Shown here one piece after another: positions 26,547-35,810 of a stretch of 64,000 nucleotides of DNA. Each line of letters starts with the position of its first letter. The first letter of the stretch is position 1. The stretch is from positions 124,001 through 188,000 of the forward strand of contig NZ_JARNTX010000006.1 in the NCBI RefSeq assembly GCF_029433095.1, written 5' to 3'. The position numbers and the translations under genes were made by a program. This DNA is from Hymenobacter sp. YC55. Its GTDB lineage: Bacteria; Bacteroidota; Bacteroidia; Cytophagales; Hymenobacteraceae. The notes beneath the pieces are model-generated. The model saw nothing but the letters and a program-made list of their open reading frames with translations. It did not search any database and was not told the DNA's origin.

Positions 26547-26722
26547 AGCAGGTAGGTTAGAAAACAAAATGGACGTTCAGAGTAAACTACCCGGGCATAC
26601 GGCCAGCACGCTTCCAATCAGCGGCGCATGGGACGAACCGGCTGATTGGCGGGATGAGTTGCTCTTATTGTCGTCTTGTTTTGCTCGTAACCTAACTGCA
26701 TGTACTCTTACCTCCCCAAAGC

Positions 26723-27517
26723 TTACTGGGTGAAACGCTGAAGAAAACGCTGCACGCTTTCGTTGTAGCTCCGGGAGGAGGCTAGATGAGTGTCGTCGTG
26801 TAGTGTAATCAAAAACTCGCCGTGGGCCCACGGACGCAGTTCCTTGATGAAGGTGCAATTCACAATCAGGGAGCGGTGAATGCGAATGAACTGGTTTGAA
26901 TCCAGCTGGGTCGCTAGCTGAGTTAAAGTAGAGCGCAAAGAATGTTCCTGGCCTTGGGCATGCACTACCACGTAGTTGCCCCGGGCTTCCAGATACCGCA
27001 CATCGCCGGCGTTGACGAAGTAGAGGCGCCCGTTGTTTTTGATTAGAAATTGATTGGTTGAGGTAATGGGGGGGCTAGGCAGCGCAGGCGGTGCCATTTC
27101 GCGCAGCAGCGCTTGCAGTTGCTGATGGAGCGGCGGGCTACGCTGCAGCAGCAGGTGTTGCACGTGCGTTAAACAGCGGTGAAAGCGGTCCGGATCGATG
27201 GGCTTGAGCAGGTAGTCGATGGCGTGCGCTTCGAAAGCTTGCAGGGTGTAGCGCTCGTAGGCCGTCACGAATACGACGAGCGGCAGTTGCTGCGCGGGTA
27301 ATTGCTGGAGCACCTGTAGCCCGGTTAGGTCGGGCATTTGCACATCCAGAAACACCAGATCGACCGTTGGCTGGGAGGGGGTGAGCTGCGCTAAAGCTTC
27401 GGTACCGTTGCGGCATTCCCCGGTAAGCTCGAACGCTGGAGCCTGCTTTAGTAGCTGCACAATGCGGCGGCGAGCCAGGGGTTCATCATCAACAATGAGA
27501 GTACGAATAGGCGCCAC
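26723..27517 (-). CDS. LytTR-family response regulator
   Basis: A 264-residue regulator: receiver domain 1-120 with the phospho-acceptor Asp in VFLDVQMPDLTG, the switch Thr/Lys region (VTAYERY, LLKPID), a linker, and a LytTR DNA-binding domain from about 155 (FLIKNNGRLYFVNAGDVRYL, GNYVVVH, FIRIHRSLIVN). The gene starts with GTG at 27,517 and follows its kinase by 17 bp, so the pair is one operon. Such pairs commonly control neighbouring transport or envelope genes; the esterase and S41 protease beside it are possible targets. Confidence 0.92.
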   Translation of the reverse strand: MAPIRTLIVDDEPLARRRIVQLLKQAPAFELTGECRNGTEALAQLTPSQPTVDLVFLDVQMPDLTGLQVLQQLPAQQLPLVVFVTAYERYTLQAFEAHAIDYLLKPIDPDRFHRCLTHVQHLLLQRSPPLHQQLQALLREMAPPALPSPPITSTNQFLIKNNGRLYFVNAGDVRYLEARGNYVVVHAQGQEHSLRSTLTQLATQLDSNQFIRIHRSLIVNCTFIKELRPWAHGEFLITLHDDTHLASSRSYNESVQRFLQRFTQ

Positions 27518-27534
27518 AGCGAGTCGTCGGAAAC

Positions 27535-28596
27535 TTAAGATTGGGGGGTGAAGGGCATTTCAATTCGTACGGCAAATCCCTGCTGGGGGGCCGTATGGAT
27601 AGCCAGAGCATAATGGGAGCCGTAAAGGGCACGGAGCCGTTCTTCGCTATTGCGCAAGCCAATACCGCGAGAGTTTGCCGGGTCGGCCCCGCGGCCATTG
27701 TCGCGCACTTGCAGCACCAACTGCCCGTCTTGTTGATCTGCTTGGATGTGGATGGCCCCAATCCCGGAGTCAGCAGCCAGGCCGTGCTTGACGGCGTTTT
27801 CAATAAACGGTTGCAGCAGCAGATTGGGCACCAGCGCTGGCAGCGTATCGGGCGCGAGCTGGTAGGTGATGGAAAGGCGGTCGGAAAAGCGGATCTGCTC
27901 TATTTCCAGGTACAGTTGGGCAAAATGCAGCTCCTGAGCCAGCGTCACCTGGTGTTCATCGGTGTTGTCGAGCACGAGGCGCAGAAACTCACCTAGTTTA
28001 GCCGTCATGCGCTGGGCCATGCGGGGCTCGTCGTCGATGAGGGTGGCAATGGCATTGAGCGTGTTGAATAAGAAATGAGGTTGTAGTTGCATTTTCAGAG
28101 CCTGCAACTGCGCCTGTATCAATTGCATTTCTAGCTGCGCCGCATCCAGGGTACGCCGATGATACCGCTCGTAAAAGTCGAGGGCGTACGCCACAAAAAG
28201 CAGCATCCAGTAGGCGGGAATCCAGATGTTGATGCTGGAAAGAATGGTAGGCCACGAGACAACGATGCCCGGAGCTCCCATCAGAAAAAGCAGCGATACA
28301 TGCAGCACCCGAAACAGCACCGTTAGGAGCATGCTCGCTCCGGCGTGTACAAGCGCAGAGGAAATCCAGCCGCGCCGGCCGGCCGTCAAATCGAAGCGAG
28401 CCGCCAGCCAAAACACTAAAGGGGTGAACAGCATCCAAATCAGGCCGTAGAGCAGTGGGCCTAGCACAGCCGTACGCCAGGACACCGCCCCCGCGCCGGA
28501 GAGTGCCTGCACGTACACCACCACAATCATAAAGACGGTGAACATCCCCCAGGCCAGGGCAATGCGCAACCAATTAATTTTTTCGAGCTTAAGCAT
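27535..28596 (-). CDS. LytS-like sensor histidine kinase
   Basis: A 353-residue kinase. The first 150 residues hold four hydrophobic segments (WGMFTVFMIVVVYVQAL, PLLYGLIWMLFTPLVFWLAA, ALVHAGASMLLTVLFRVL, IPAYWMLLFVAYALD). Then comes a coiled helix and the phospho-acceptor motif LQPHFLFNTLNAIATLID (His_kinase family), followed by the ATP-binding part with N-box PFIENAVKHGL and G-box DNGRGADPANSRGIGLRNS. It starts with the ATG at 28,596. No periplasmic sensor domain is present, so it probably senses a membrane or lipid signal. It is paired with the LytTR regulator. Confidence 0.92.
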   Translation of the reverse strand: MLKLEKINWLRIALAWGMFTVFMIVVVYVQALSGAGAVSWRTAVLGPLLYGLIWMLFTPLVFWLAARFDLTAGRRGWISSALVHAGASMLLTVLFRVLHVSLLFLMGAPGIVVSWPTILSSINIWIPAYWMLLFVAYALDFYERYHRRTLDAAQLEMQLIQAQLQALKMQLQPHFLFNTLNAIATLIDDEPRMAQRMTAKLGEFLRLVLDNTDEHQVTLAQELHFAQLYLEIEQIRFSDRLSITYQLAPDTLPALVPNLLLQPFIENAVKHGLAADSGIGAIHIQADQQDGQLVLQVRDNGRGADPANSRGIGLRNSEERLRALYGSHYALAIHTAPQQGFAVRIEMPFTPQS

Positions 28597-28659
28597 GCCG
28601 TGTGGCCTCGGGTAGACCCCCTCCAACGGAAACGCAGCCTAAGATGTTGGTATGGACTA

Positions 28660-28815
28660 GATGTCGTAAGCCCGAGCTTGGTGGAAGATAGCCAGGAGCG
28701 GTATGGCACGCTGTTCCCGGGTTACAACTTAGTGCCCATGGGCAAACTGGTGAATGCCTATCTGCTCAGCGTGGAGGGAGCTGTGAACGGGCGCATTCTT
28801 AAGGTCTACTCCTAA
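28660..28815 (+). pseudogene. short-chain dehydrogenase remnant (C-terminal ~50 residues)
   Basis: A plus-strand frame reads DVVSPSLVEDSQERYGTLFP, then GYNLVPMGKLVNAYLLSVEG and NGRILKVYS before a stop. This looks like the end of an SDR-family oxidoreductase. No Rossmann or YxxxK part precedes it; the sequence upstream turns into the promoter side of the histidine kinase gene. It is probably a leftover of a deletion. The rest of the gap 28,816-28,990 holds nothing recognisable. Confidence 0.4.
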
Positions 28816-28990
28816 CTTTCAGTGGAGGCAGCATTGGGCATGGTGGTGCTTGAAAACTAGATACCGTATGCACTGGACTAGTTGAATCTTGCTGCTTGAG
28901 GACAGCCACCGCGCCGGTGCGGCCAACAGAAAGAGACCTACGATAGGCTTTTCAAAAACATAAGCACCACCGGTTGGCAACTGAGCCTTA

Positions 28991-30763
28991 CTAGGGAGTT
29001 GTCATTGGCGCTTTGGTGATAAGGTCGACGGCTTTTTCCATTAATTCATCTCGCCCTTGACGCAGCCCCGCTATTGTCGGCCGCACGGGCACATCGATCT
29101 TGACACCAACACGCTGGGTTTCACTGCCATCAGGATAATACACTCCGATGCCCGTCATCAAAGTCTTTAGACCGCCAGGTAGAGTAATAGGAGTTGTATT
29201 ACCGTCGGCGCCTGCCGTCTGGCTGCCTAGTATGGTCGCGTGGGGAGTGGCTTGAAAGCCCATAGCCATAAACTCGGCTAGGCTCCGACTCACCTCATTG
29301 ACCAGCACCACAACCTGCCCCGGGTAGGGCGTCGTACCCACTGGCTTGAGCGTGTCGGCCGGGTCCCAGAGGAAACGCCCCGGGTAGGTAGGATCGTAAC
29401 GCGTGAATCGGCCGTACACCGCCGGCTTGGCTAGGAAAAACCCCTGCAGATACATGCCGATAAAGGCGCCGGGGTAATTGCGTTGGTCGACCACAATGCC
29501 TTTGGTGTGGGAAAAGGTCTGCATAATGGTGCGCACCTTGTCGCCTTTAATCCGGGCCATGTCGATGTAGCCCACCTCGGGAGTCAGGAAGCGGTACATG
29601 CTGTCGGCCACGGGCGGCTGCACAGGGGGCACCGTTCCCACCTTAATGGCGGGCGCAAGCAGGCGCTGCGGCTGGCCATCGCGCACCACCTGCAGTTCTA
29701 CCTCAGGGGTGGCGCAGTAGAGCAGGTTTAGAGCAATAGTATTGAGCTGGGCTGCGCGGTTGGAGGCGCCCGTCTCGGGCAGGCGCTGCTTCACTAAGTC
29801 GGGTACTGCCGTGCCTGCCACGTGGGTCAGCACATCGCCCGGCTTGAGTGGTGAAGTGGGTACGCGCCCATCGTGGCGCACGCGCAACACAACGGCCTGC
29901 CCTTCGAGAAACTGCACGTCGGCTGCTACCTGGTAGGCTCCACGTTCGGCTTCGAGCAGCGGGTCGGGTGGGTAGAAGCGTGCGTGCCCGTCGTGCACGC
30001 GGGCAAACAAGGCCAGTGCTGTGTGCCGGTACTCTAAGGGCGTACTGGCCTGGGCAAAGCGCGGCAGCATCTCGGGTAGTACCTGCGCCCAGTCCTCGTC
30101 GAGAGCGTACTTGTAGGGGTAGTAGTACTGAAACATATTCCAGTAGCGGCACAGACCCAGCAAGCGCAAACCTTGGGCTGGCAGGGCTGGCTCGATGTAA
30201 GCTTCCTCGTGGGGAAAGTTGGTCGTGGACCCCGTTCTCGTGACATAGTAGAGCGTGCCCTGGTAGCGGTTGGCTTCGATAAAAGCCAACTGTTGACGCA
30301 GCGGCGCGCTGAAGCGTTTGGCATTGCGGGCCCAGCGCAGGTCCGCGGCAAAGCGTACGGGCTGCGTAGGCGGGTTGGCGCAAGTCGAGCAAGCCGGCAC
30401 CGGGCCCAGACTCGTAATCCAAGCACTGAGTTGGCGGCTACGCGCGGCTACTGAGCGGCAGGCAAGCACGGCCGGCAATTGGCGCAGCAACTCGGCGTCC
30501 CAGTCGCGCTGGCCGCTGGCAACGGCAGGGTGGAAGTACTTAAGAAAGCCCCAGACCTGGCCGAGCGCGGCAATGTTGTCGACCTGCCGAGGCGTTAGGG
30601 TTTCTATAGGAGCCGCTGCTGCTAATCCGGGTGCAGCAGATGGAGTTGTGGGTGCCGGCGCCACTTGAGCATGTAATTGCTCTGCATATTCGAGGCTCCC
30701 TAACACCAGCAATAGAAGGCATAGAAAGAATTGAGGGAGTGAACAGACCGGACGCTGTATCAT
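28991..30763 (-). CDS. S41-family (tail-specific protease-like) peptidase
   Basis: A 590-residue exported protein with a signal peptide (LCLLLLVLGSLEYAEQLHAQ). The middle has a degenerate PDZ-like part (VVLRVRHDGRVPTSPLKPGD, VLTHVAGTAVPDLV). The S41 core follows: VGYIDMARIKGDKV, IVVDQRNYPG, then VVVLVNEVSRSLAEFMAM with the likely catalytic Ser, and ILGSQTAGADGNTTPITLPG with the supporting region. The N-terminal half (LTPRQVDNIAALGQVWGFLK, YFHPAVASGQRDWDAEL) is typical of a Bacteroidota S41 subgroup. The substrate is unknown. It is transcribed alone. Confidence 0.87.
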   Translation of the reverse strand: MIQRPVCSLPQFFLCLLLLVLGSLEYAEQLHAQVAPAPTTPSAAPGLAAAAPIETLTPRQVDNIAALGQVWGFLKYFHPAVASGQRDWDAELLRQLPAVLACRSVAARSRQLSAWITSLGPVPACSTCANPPTQPVRFAADLRWARNAKRFSAPLRQQLAFIEANRYQGTLYYVTRTGSTTNFPHEEAYIEPALPAQGLRLLGLCRYWNMFQYYYPYKYALDEDWAQVLPEMLPRFAQASTPLEYRHTALALFARVHDGHARFYPPDPLLEAERGAYQVAADVQFLEGQAVVLRVRHDGRVPTSPLKPGDVLTHVAGTAVPDLVKQRLPETGASNRAAQLNTIALNLLYCATPEVELQVVRDGQPQRLLAPAIKVGTVPPVQPPVADSMYRFLTPEVGYIDMARIKGDKVRTIMQTFSHTKGIVVDQRNYPGAFIGMYLQGFFLAKPAVYGRFTRYDPTYPGRFLWDPADTLKPVGTTPYPGQVVVLVNEVSRSLAEFMAMGFQATPHATILGSQTAGADGNTTPITLPGGLKTLMTGIGVYYPDGSETQRVGVKIDVPVRPTIAGLRQGRDELMEKAVDLITKAPMTTP

Positions 30764-31026
30764 ATGCTATACCGAATAGAAGGAGTTGTTAAATTATCGA
30801 TTCAACCAGTGGTAACCTAGTCCTAATCTCCAGTATAGAATGCTGTCAAAAACGCCAGTGCGAAGTAGCAGAACCGAGCTAGATGGACGCCGAGAGGTTA
30901 GGTTAACATTATTTCTCTTGTCATACATCACCTAAACATGTTAGCCTGCTTTTTCAGCTACTGGCTTGACACAAGAAGCTGGAGCTAGGTACTAATGAGC
31001 TTGTTTGCCAGTCTGCCAAAAACGCG

Positions 31027-31056
31027 AAAGAGCAAGCCCTTACCGGCTTGCTCTTT
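31027..31056 (-). terminator. terminator of PUL unit A
   Basis: A 12-bp perfect stem (AAAGAGCAAGCC / GGCTTGCTCTTT) with a 6-nt loop, about 55 bp beyond the stop of the last unit A gene (GH92). Confidence 0.85.
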
Positions 31057-31111
31057 CAATTTAACTGTATGCACTGCAATGGCTACCAAGTATCAGCAGC
31101 ACCACCCTGGT

Positions 31112-33310
31112 TTACTTGGTGGTAATTTCCAGCTGGCCACCCTCGCGGAAGAGGGTATGGTCGACAAAGTAGCCCTCGTTGGTCTTCCCGTTCACTTTGA
31201 TTATGCTCAGTGACCTGCCCTTGCCGAGTTTTTTGATGGTCACTACCTTGCCATTGTCCATTTTCCACTTAACCTCGTCAAAAAGGGGCACGCTCACAAG
31301 GTACTTAGCATCGGCGGCGGAATACGGATACAGGCCCGTAGAGCTGAACACGTACCACGCCGACATTTCGCCTGCGTCGTCCATGCCGGAATAGCCCAGG
31401 CCGTCTTTGCCCATACCGTAGAACTTCTCCATAATCTCATCGAGCCGGCGCTGTGACTTTTCCGGCTTCCCTATGAAGTAGTAGGAGAACGGTGTTTCGT
31501 GGTCGGGCTGATTGCCGTGGCAGTACTGCCCAATAAAGCCCGACACGTTGCGTGCAATATGGTTGGGATTCCAGGGCACCGTGAACAGCGAATCCAGCTT
31601 GGCCTCAAAGGGTTGCGGCCCGCCGTACAAGGCAATTAGGCCAGGCATGTCGTGGGGCGCGAAAAAGGAAACCTGCCAGGCATTGGCCTCCCGGTACATA
31701 TACTCGTAGTAAGGATACTTCGGATCGAAAGGCTTCACCCAAGAGCCATCGGCGAGGCGGCCACGCATAAACTTGGTGCCGGGGTCGAACAAGTTCTTAT
31801 AGTTCTTCGACCGCGCCATCATGATCCGGTAGGTGGCCGTGTCGTTCAGAATCTTCGCGACCTGGGCCACGGCATAGTCATCAAAGGCATACTCCAGCGT
31901 TTTCGACACGCCAGCTTTGTCTTTGGTTTCCACTTCCGGATTCGATACTTGAGTGGTATTGATGTAGCCCTTCTGGATGTACTCGGCAATATGAGGCCGC
32001 GCGCCGCCTTCCAAGTTGGCGTTGCGCAGCATCAGCCGGTACACGTCTTTCAAGTCGAAGTTGGTGATGCCCCGCTGGTAAGAGCCGGAAACCAACGCCG
32101 AAGCATGGTCGCCGTGAAAGAAGGTGGGCAGGAAACCGGTTTTATTGCCCACGTCCTGCATGGACTTGATAACGTCGGTGGTGACCTGAGGCGTGAGCAT
32201 GCCTATCAGCAAGTCCTTGTTGCGGTACGTATCCCACAGCGAAGGCTCAGTATAATAGTTGAAGTCGGCTTTGACCACGTTGCCTTTCGCGTCGCGGTAT
32301 TCGCCGTTCAGGTCGCTGCGCAAAGCCGGCCACAAAAACGAACGGTACAGGCAGCTGTAGAACAGTTGCTTTTGCTTAGGTGTACCGCCTTTCACTTCCA
32401 CTTTCGAGAGCAAGCCTTCCCAGGTTTTCTCGGCCTGCTGCCGCACCTGCTCGAACGAGCGGCTGCCGATTTCCTGCTCTAGGTTCTGTTTGGCATTCTG
32501 CACGCTTACAAACGATATTCCAATCCTGAGCTCTACCGGCTTGCTGCCGGCGGGCAGGCGCAGCACGGCCAGGCCGTCTTTGGTGCCTTTGCCTTGCACC
32601 TCCAGGTCTTGCAGGTTCTCGCTTAGTGCCCCATAGAAGTACACAGTCTGGCGGCCGGTTTCCTGAAAGCCCTGCACGGCGGCTTCCCCTGCTTTTTCGA
32701 TGTCCCAGTTGGTTACCCGCTCATTGGATTGGGCGAGCTTAAACACAACGCGGCGGTTGTTGGGCTGGTTGTAGCGGTAGCGGTGAAACCCACAGCGCAG
32801 GGTGGACGTGAGCTGTACCTGCACGCCGTAATCTTGCAGCGTTACGCCATAGAAGCCGGGCGAGGCCTTTTCAGTTGCCTTCTTGAAGCGAGAAGAGTAG
32901 GTGCCCGAAGTAGTAGCTGCTCCCGAAACCGGCAAAACCGGTAAGTGGCACAAGTTCCAATGGCCCTTGTTGGTGTGGGCAAAGGCGTAAATCACCGAAT
33001 CTTCGTAGTCGTAGCCGGCACCCGTATGAAACTCGGTGATGGGGCTCAGCTGCACCATGGCGTTGGGCAACGAGCTGCCCGGAAACACCAGCCCGGCCCA
33101 TACTCCCCGCCAATCTTTGGGAGGTGCATACCCAATGGTTTTCGGGTCGTTGAACGGGGCCGTGCCCATAAAGGGGTTAGCGTATTGCAGGTGGCCGCCC
33201 GGGGTAGGGCTGCTATCTGCCCGGGCGTTGCCGCTCTGAGGCGTGGTCTTGGCGCAGGAAAAAGCGCACCAGGCCAGTAGCAAGATCAAATAGCTGTTCG
33301 GCTTTGTCAT
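31112..33310 (-). CDS. GH92 alpha-mannosidase (unit A)
   Basis: A 732-residue calcium-dependent exo-alpha-mannosidase of family GH92, which removes alpha-1,2-, 1,3- or 1,4-linked mannose by inversion. The lipoprotein signal ends AWCAFSC. The N-terminal domain (YANPFMGTA...GLVFPGSSLPNAMVQLSPIT, then YAFAHTNKGHW) is a divergent version of the usual GTGGHGH...SHTHLSG. The C-terminal helical barrel has SLWDTYRNKDLLI, ANAWQVSFFAPHDMPGLIAL, YCHGNQPDHETPF and SGMDDAGEMSAWYVFSS, the last carrying the acidic pair expected in the active site. It is the last gene of unit A, after GH76. Confidence 0.93.
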   Translation of the reverse strand: MTKPNSYLILLLAWCAFSCAKTTPQSGNARADSSPTPGGHLQYANPFMGTAPFNDPKTIGYAPPKDWRGVWAGLVFPGSSLPNAMVQLSPITEFHTGAGYDYEDSVIYAFAHTNKGHWNLCHLPVLPVSGAATTSGTYSSRFKKATEKASPGFYGVTLQDYGVQVQLTSTLRCGFHRYRYNQPNNRRVVFKLAQSNERVTNWDIEKAGEAAVQGFQETGRQTVYFYGALSENLQDLEVQGKGTKDGLAVLRLPAGSKPVELRIGISFVSVQNAKQNLEQEIGSRSFEQVRQQAEKTWEGLLSKVEVKGGTPKQKQLFYSCLYRSFLWPALRSDLNGEYRDAKGNVVKADFNYYTEPSLWDTYRNKDLLIGMLTPQVTTDVIKSMQDVGNKTGFLPTFFHGDHASALVSGSYQRGITNFDLKDVYRLMLRNANLEGGARPHIAEYIQKGYINTTQVSNPEVETKDKAGVSKTLEYAFDDYAVAQVAKILNDTATYRIMMARSKNYKNLFDPGTKFMRGRLADGSWVKPFDPKYPYYEYMYREANAWQVSFFAPHDMPGLIALYGGPQPFEAKLDSLFTVPWNPNHIARNVSGFIGQYCHGNQPDHETPFSYYFIGKPEKSQRRLDEIMEKFYGMGKDGLGYSGMDDAGEMSAWYVFSSTGLYPYSAADAKYLVSVPLFDEVKWKMDNGKVVTIKKLGKGRSLSIIKVNGKTNEGYFVDHTLFREGGQLEITTK

Positions 33311-33368
33311 CGGGATGAAATACAGTTAGGTAGGAGACACGTCCTACACCAGTTCAGTAGCAGGAAAA

Positions 33369-33420
33369 GCGGGCATAGCAAGGGCGACATCACGCGCGAC
33401 GTCGCCCTTGCTATGCCCGC
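33369..33420 (-). terminator. 20-bp perfect hairpin between GH76 and GH92
   Basis: Arms at 33369-33388 and 33401-33420 are perfectly complementary over 20 bp (GCGGGCATAGCAAGGGCGAC) around a 12-nt loop, with no T-run. Inside an operon it may lower expression of the distal GH92 gene or protect the upstream mRNA. Confidence 0.6.
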
Positions 33421-33437
33421 GGCGTAGGACTTCCGGA

Positions 33438-34616
33438 TTACAGCACGTTGCGGGCCTGCAAATCAGCCAGAGCTTCCAGCATCATTATGCCACTCATCTG
33501 GGTGGAGGACTCCACGGAGCTACCCGGGAGGGCAGTCCAGTTGGTGTTGAAAAGGAACTGAGGCCGGCGGGTCCCGCGCTTGTACAGGCTCTCCCCATTG
33601 AACTTCAAGAAGGAAACATAGCTTGCCCGGTTGGCGGCGCTAACGGCGGGTTCGGTGGCCAGCCCGGTCAGATAGCGCACCAAAATACCCTTGAACAAGC
33701 CGCCGTCGCCGTTGCCTTCGTCCTTGAGAATGCCGCCCGGTGCCAGTTGGCTGTCGTTGAGCACGTAGTTGGCGGTGCGGATGGCATCGTCGAGGTAGGC
33801 GCTTTGCTGAGTGGCGCGGTACAAGGCTACGCCTGCCCCAATAAAGGTGCCCTGGTTGTAAGTGAAGCGCCAGTCTTTATCGGTCTGGCCGTCACCGAGC
33901 CGGTTAACACCGTCCCATACTAGGCCCGAGGCGGGGTCTACCAGTTTGGCTTTCTCCCAAGCGTAAATCTTCTGCGCCCAAGCTAGGTCATCGGGGTTGC
34001 GGTCGAGGACGTAGAGGCGCGCGGCCAGGATGGCGGCCGGGGCATTGGCGGGCGTGTTCTTGTAGCTGCGCTGCGATTTGCGCCAGGCAATGCCGCCGCC
34101 CTGCTGCTCGTTCCAGCCCAGCTTGATATCGGTCCAAAGCAAGGTGGCCGTGGCTTTGTAGTCGGGGTCCTGCGTTAGCTCGAAAGCGCGCAAGCAAGCC
34201 AGCGCCTGCCACTCCATATCGTCGTAGAAGTCGTTGAGGTAGGAGTTGCCGTTTTTGGCTTTCATGCCCTGCTGCAACTGCCGCATGCGGGTCAGGTAGT
34301 CGGCGCTTTTGGTGCGCTGATAACCGTCGGTGAGTACGTCGAGGCCATGGGCCTGCCACCAGTAATTGAAATCTGCATTGCCGGCGTTGTTTTCCAGATA
34401 ATACTGGCCAGCCGGCGACCAAAAGCCCAAACTCAGGGCCGCCTGCGCCGAATCGGCGCGGGCGGCCCAGTTGACGGGGGCCGTGGTGGGCGGCACTACC
34501 GGCGGGGCAACATCATCGTCCACGGGGTCTTTGCAGGCAACTACCAGCAAGCTTAGTAAGCCGAAACCAACCCGCAGCGCGGCCAACGGGTGTATCGAAA
34601 ACAAGGATCTGCTCAT
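33438..34616 (-). CDS. GH76 endo-alpha-1,6-mannanase
   Basis: A 392-residue surface lipoprotein (lipobox LLVVAC, Cys28, then KDPVDDD as a likely surface-export signal). The GH76 (alpha/alpha)6 barrel covers about 55-385. The catalytic Asp pair is in NDFYDDMEW (Asp132, Asp133), with NYWWQAHGLDVLTDGY before and LGWNEQQGGGIAWRK and YKNTPANAPAAILAARLY after, all family hallmarks. It cuts the alpha-1,6-mannan backbone of yeast-type mannan, making oligomers for SusC/D import. It starts 1 bp after the SusE-like stop, so translation is coupled. This enzyme is the strongest single pointer to alpha-mannan. Confidence 0.95.
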   Translation of the reverse strand: MSRSLFSIHPLAALRVGFGLLSLLVVACKDPVDDDVAPPVVPPTTAPVNWAARADSAQAALSLGFWSPAGQYYLENNAGNADFNYWWQAHGLDVLTDGYQRTKSADYLTRMRQLQQGMKAKNGNSYLNDFYDDMEWQALACLRAFELTQDPDYKATATLLWTDIKLGWNEQQGGGIAWRKSQRSYKNTPANAPAAILAARLYVLDRNPDDLAWAQKIYAWEKAKLVDPASGLVWDGVNRLGDGQTDKDWRFTYNQGTFIGAGVALYRATQQSAYLDDAIRTANYVLNDSQLAPGGILKDEGNGDGGLFKGILVRYLTGLATEPAVSAANRASYVSFLKFNGESLYKRGTRRPQFLFNTNWTALPGSSVESSTQMSGIMMLEALADLQARNVL

Positions 34617-34617
34617 A

Positions 34618-35760
34618 CTAGCGCACCACTATCTGGTGAGTGTAAGGGCCGTCGGGCTGCATCTTCACCGTGACATCGACTCTCTTCTTATCAGCTTCGG
34701 TTTGAAACTTAAACGAGTAGTCGTACTGCGAATCGGGGCCTGGCACTAAGAAGAAGTAGGAAGCCGGCGAAGAAGCCGTGGCGCGCTGGTTGTCGGCGTT
34801 GGTGCTGCCGTAATACAGCCTGCTGCTCACGCCGGCCGCGTTTTTCTGCGTAAACAAGAACTTGTACCGCTCGTCGCGGCCCCAGCTTTCCTGGAAGAAC
34901 TCGATAGGCGTGTTCTCTATTTTCCAAACACCTTTGCCAACGTAGGGTAGCGTAACCAATACCTTGTTCTGAGGCGCAAACCACAGCCCTACGGATTCAA
35001 TTTCTGTCATGGTGGCGGCGGCGTTGTTGAAGTCCACTTTCAGCATGTACACCTTGGGCGTAGACGTTGGGCTGGTGCCTTGATTGCCTTCCATCAGCTT
35101 GGCGCCGTCGATGTAGTAGGTGGTTGGGGTGCCGGTGGTTTGGTCGATCAGCTTTACTTCGCCAGCACTCAGGCGAGTGTAAATTTCAAACACGCCAGAT
35201 GATATACTCTTGAAGGGCACGGCTTGGCTTATGTTGGTACCGCCTTCGGTACCCGAACCCGTGATGTAGAGGGTGGGAGGAGCAGTAGCAAAACCTGCCG
35301 GGCGCTGCAGCGTCATAACGCGCGACTCGGTGGCTGGCTCCACAGTCAGGCCTTTCGAGGCGTTGACCGTCCACTTCAGCTTGCCCTGCGCCGACGACTT
35401 GATGCCGGCCAGGCTGGCAATGCGGTTGAGGTCGCCGTGGCTAAGCACGAGCTTGGTTTCGAGGCCGTTGGTGCCCGACGTGGTGCTGTACAGAGGCTTA
35501 GAGAAGTCGCCGTTCTCTTGGTCGAACAGTACTTCGTACAACACCACGGTGCCGTCGGCGGCCCGGGCTTGGCCCCACTCGAAGGTTACGGCCGCGTTGG
35601 AAGGAGGATCGAGCCGCACATACGTATCGGCGGCGGGTGCTATCAGGTTGGCTACCGGCGTAATCGTTTCGTTTAGTTCATCGTCGTCTTTGTCGCAGCC
35701 GGTTGCCAGCAGACCCATAACGAACAACAGCATCAAAAGAGGCCAAGAAAACTTTTTCAT
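34618..35760 (-). CDS. SusE-domain outer-membrane lipoprotein
   Basis: A 380-residue lipoprotein (lipobox GLLATGC, followed by DKDDDE). The N-terminal SusE domain (about 35-150) shows LIAPAADTYVRLDPPSNAAV and TFEWGQARAADGTVVLYEVL. Two beta-sandwich carbohydrate-binding parts follow (LYITGSGTEGG..., VYMLKVDFNNAAATMTEIES with VGLWFAP, and SYFFLVPGPDSQYDYSFKF). SusE/F-like proteins hold glycan at the surface beside SusC/D. It lies between SusD (50 bp upstream) and GH76 (1 bp downstream). Confidence 0.85.
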   Translation of the reverse strand: MKKFSWPLLMLLFVMGLLATGCDKDDDELNETITPVANLIAPAADTYVRLDPPSNAAVTFEWGQARAADGTVVLYEVLFDQENGDFSKPLYSTTSGTNGLETKLVLSHGDLNRIASLAGIKSSAQGKLKWTVNASKGLTVEPATESRVMTLQRPAGFATAPPTLYITGSGTEGGTNISQAVPFKSISSGVFEIYTRLSAGEVKLIDQTTGTPTTYYIDGAKLMEGNQGTSPTSTPKVYMLKVDFNNAAATMTEIESVGLWFAPQNKVLVTLPYVGKGVWKIENTPIEFFQESWGRDERYKFLFTQKNAAGVSSRLYYGSTNADNQRATASSPASYFFLVPGPDSQYDYSFKFQTEADKKRVDVTVKMQPDGPYTHQIVVR

Positions 35761-35810
35761 GATTCAGGAAAATAGAAGCAGGGAGTGGGAAAAAAGGGAA
35801 GCAACTGGGC

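Noticed and set aside
29703..30422. 239-codon minus-strand frame inside the S41 gene
   Set aside because: Arg/Pro/Ala-rich composition typical of a GC-rich shadow frame; the overlapping S41 frame has clear motifs.
31652..32482. 276-codon plus-strand frame opposite GH92
   Set aside because: Complementary shadow of a well-supported GH92 gene; no recognisable domain.
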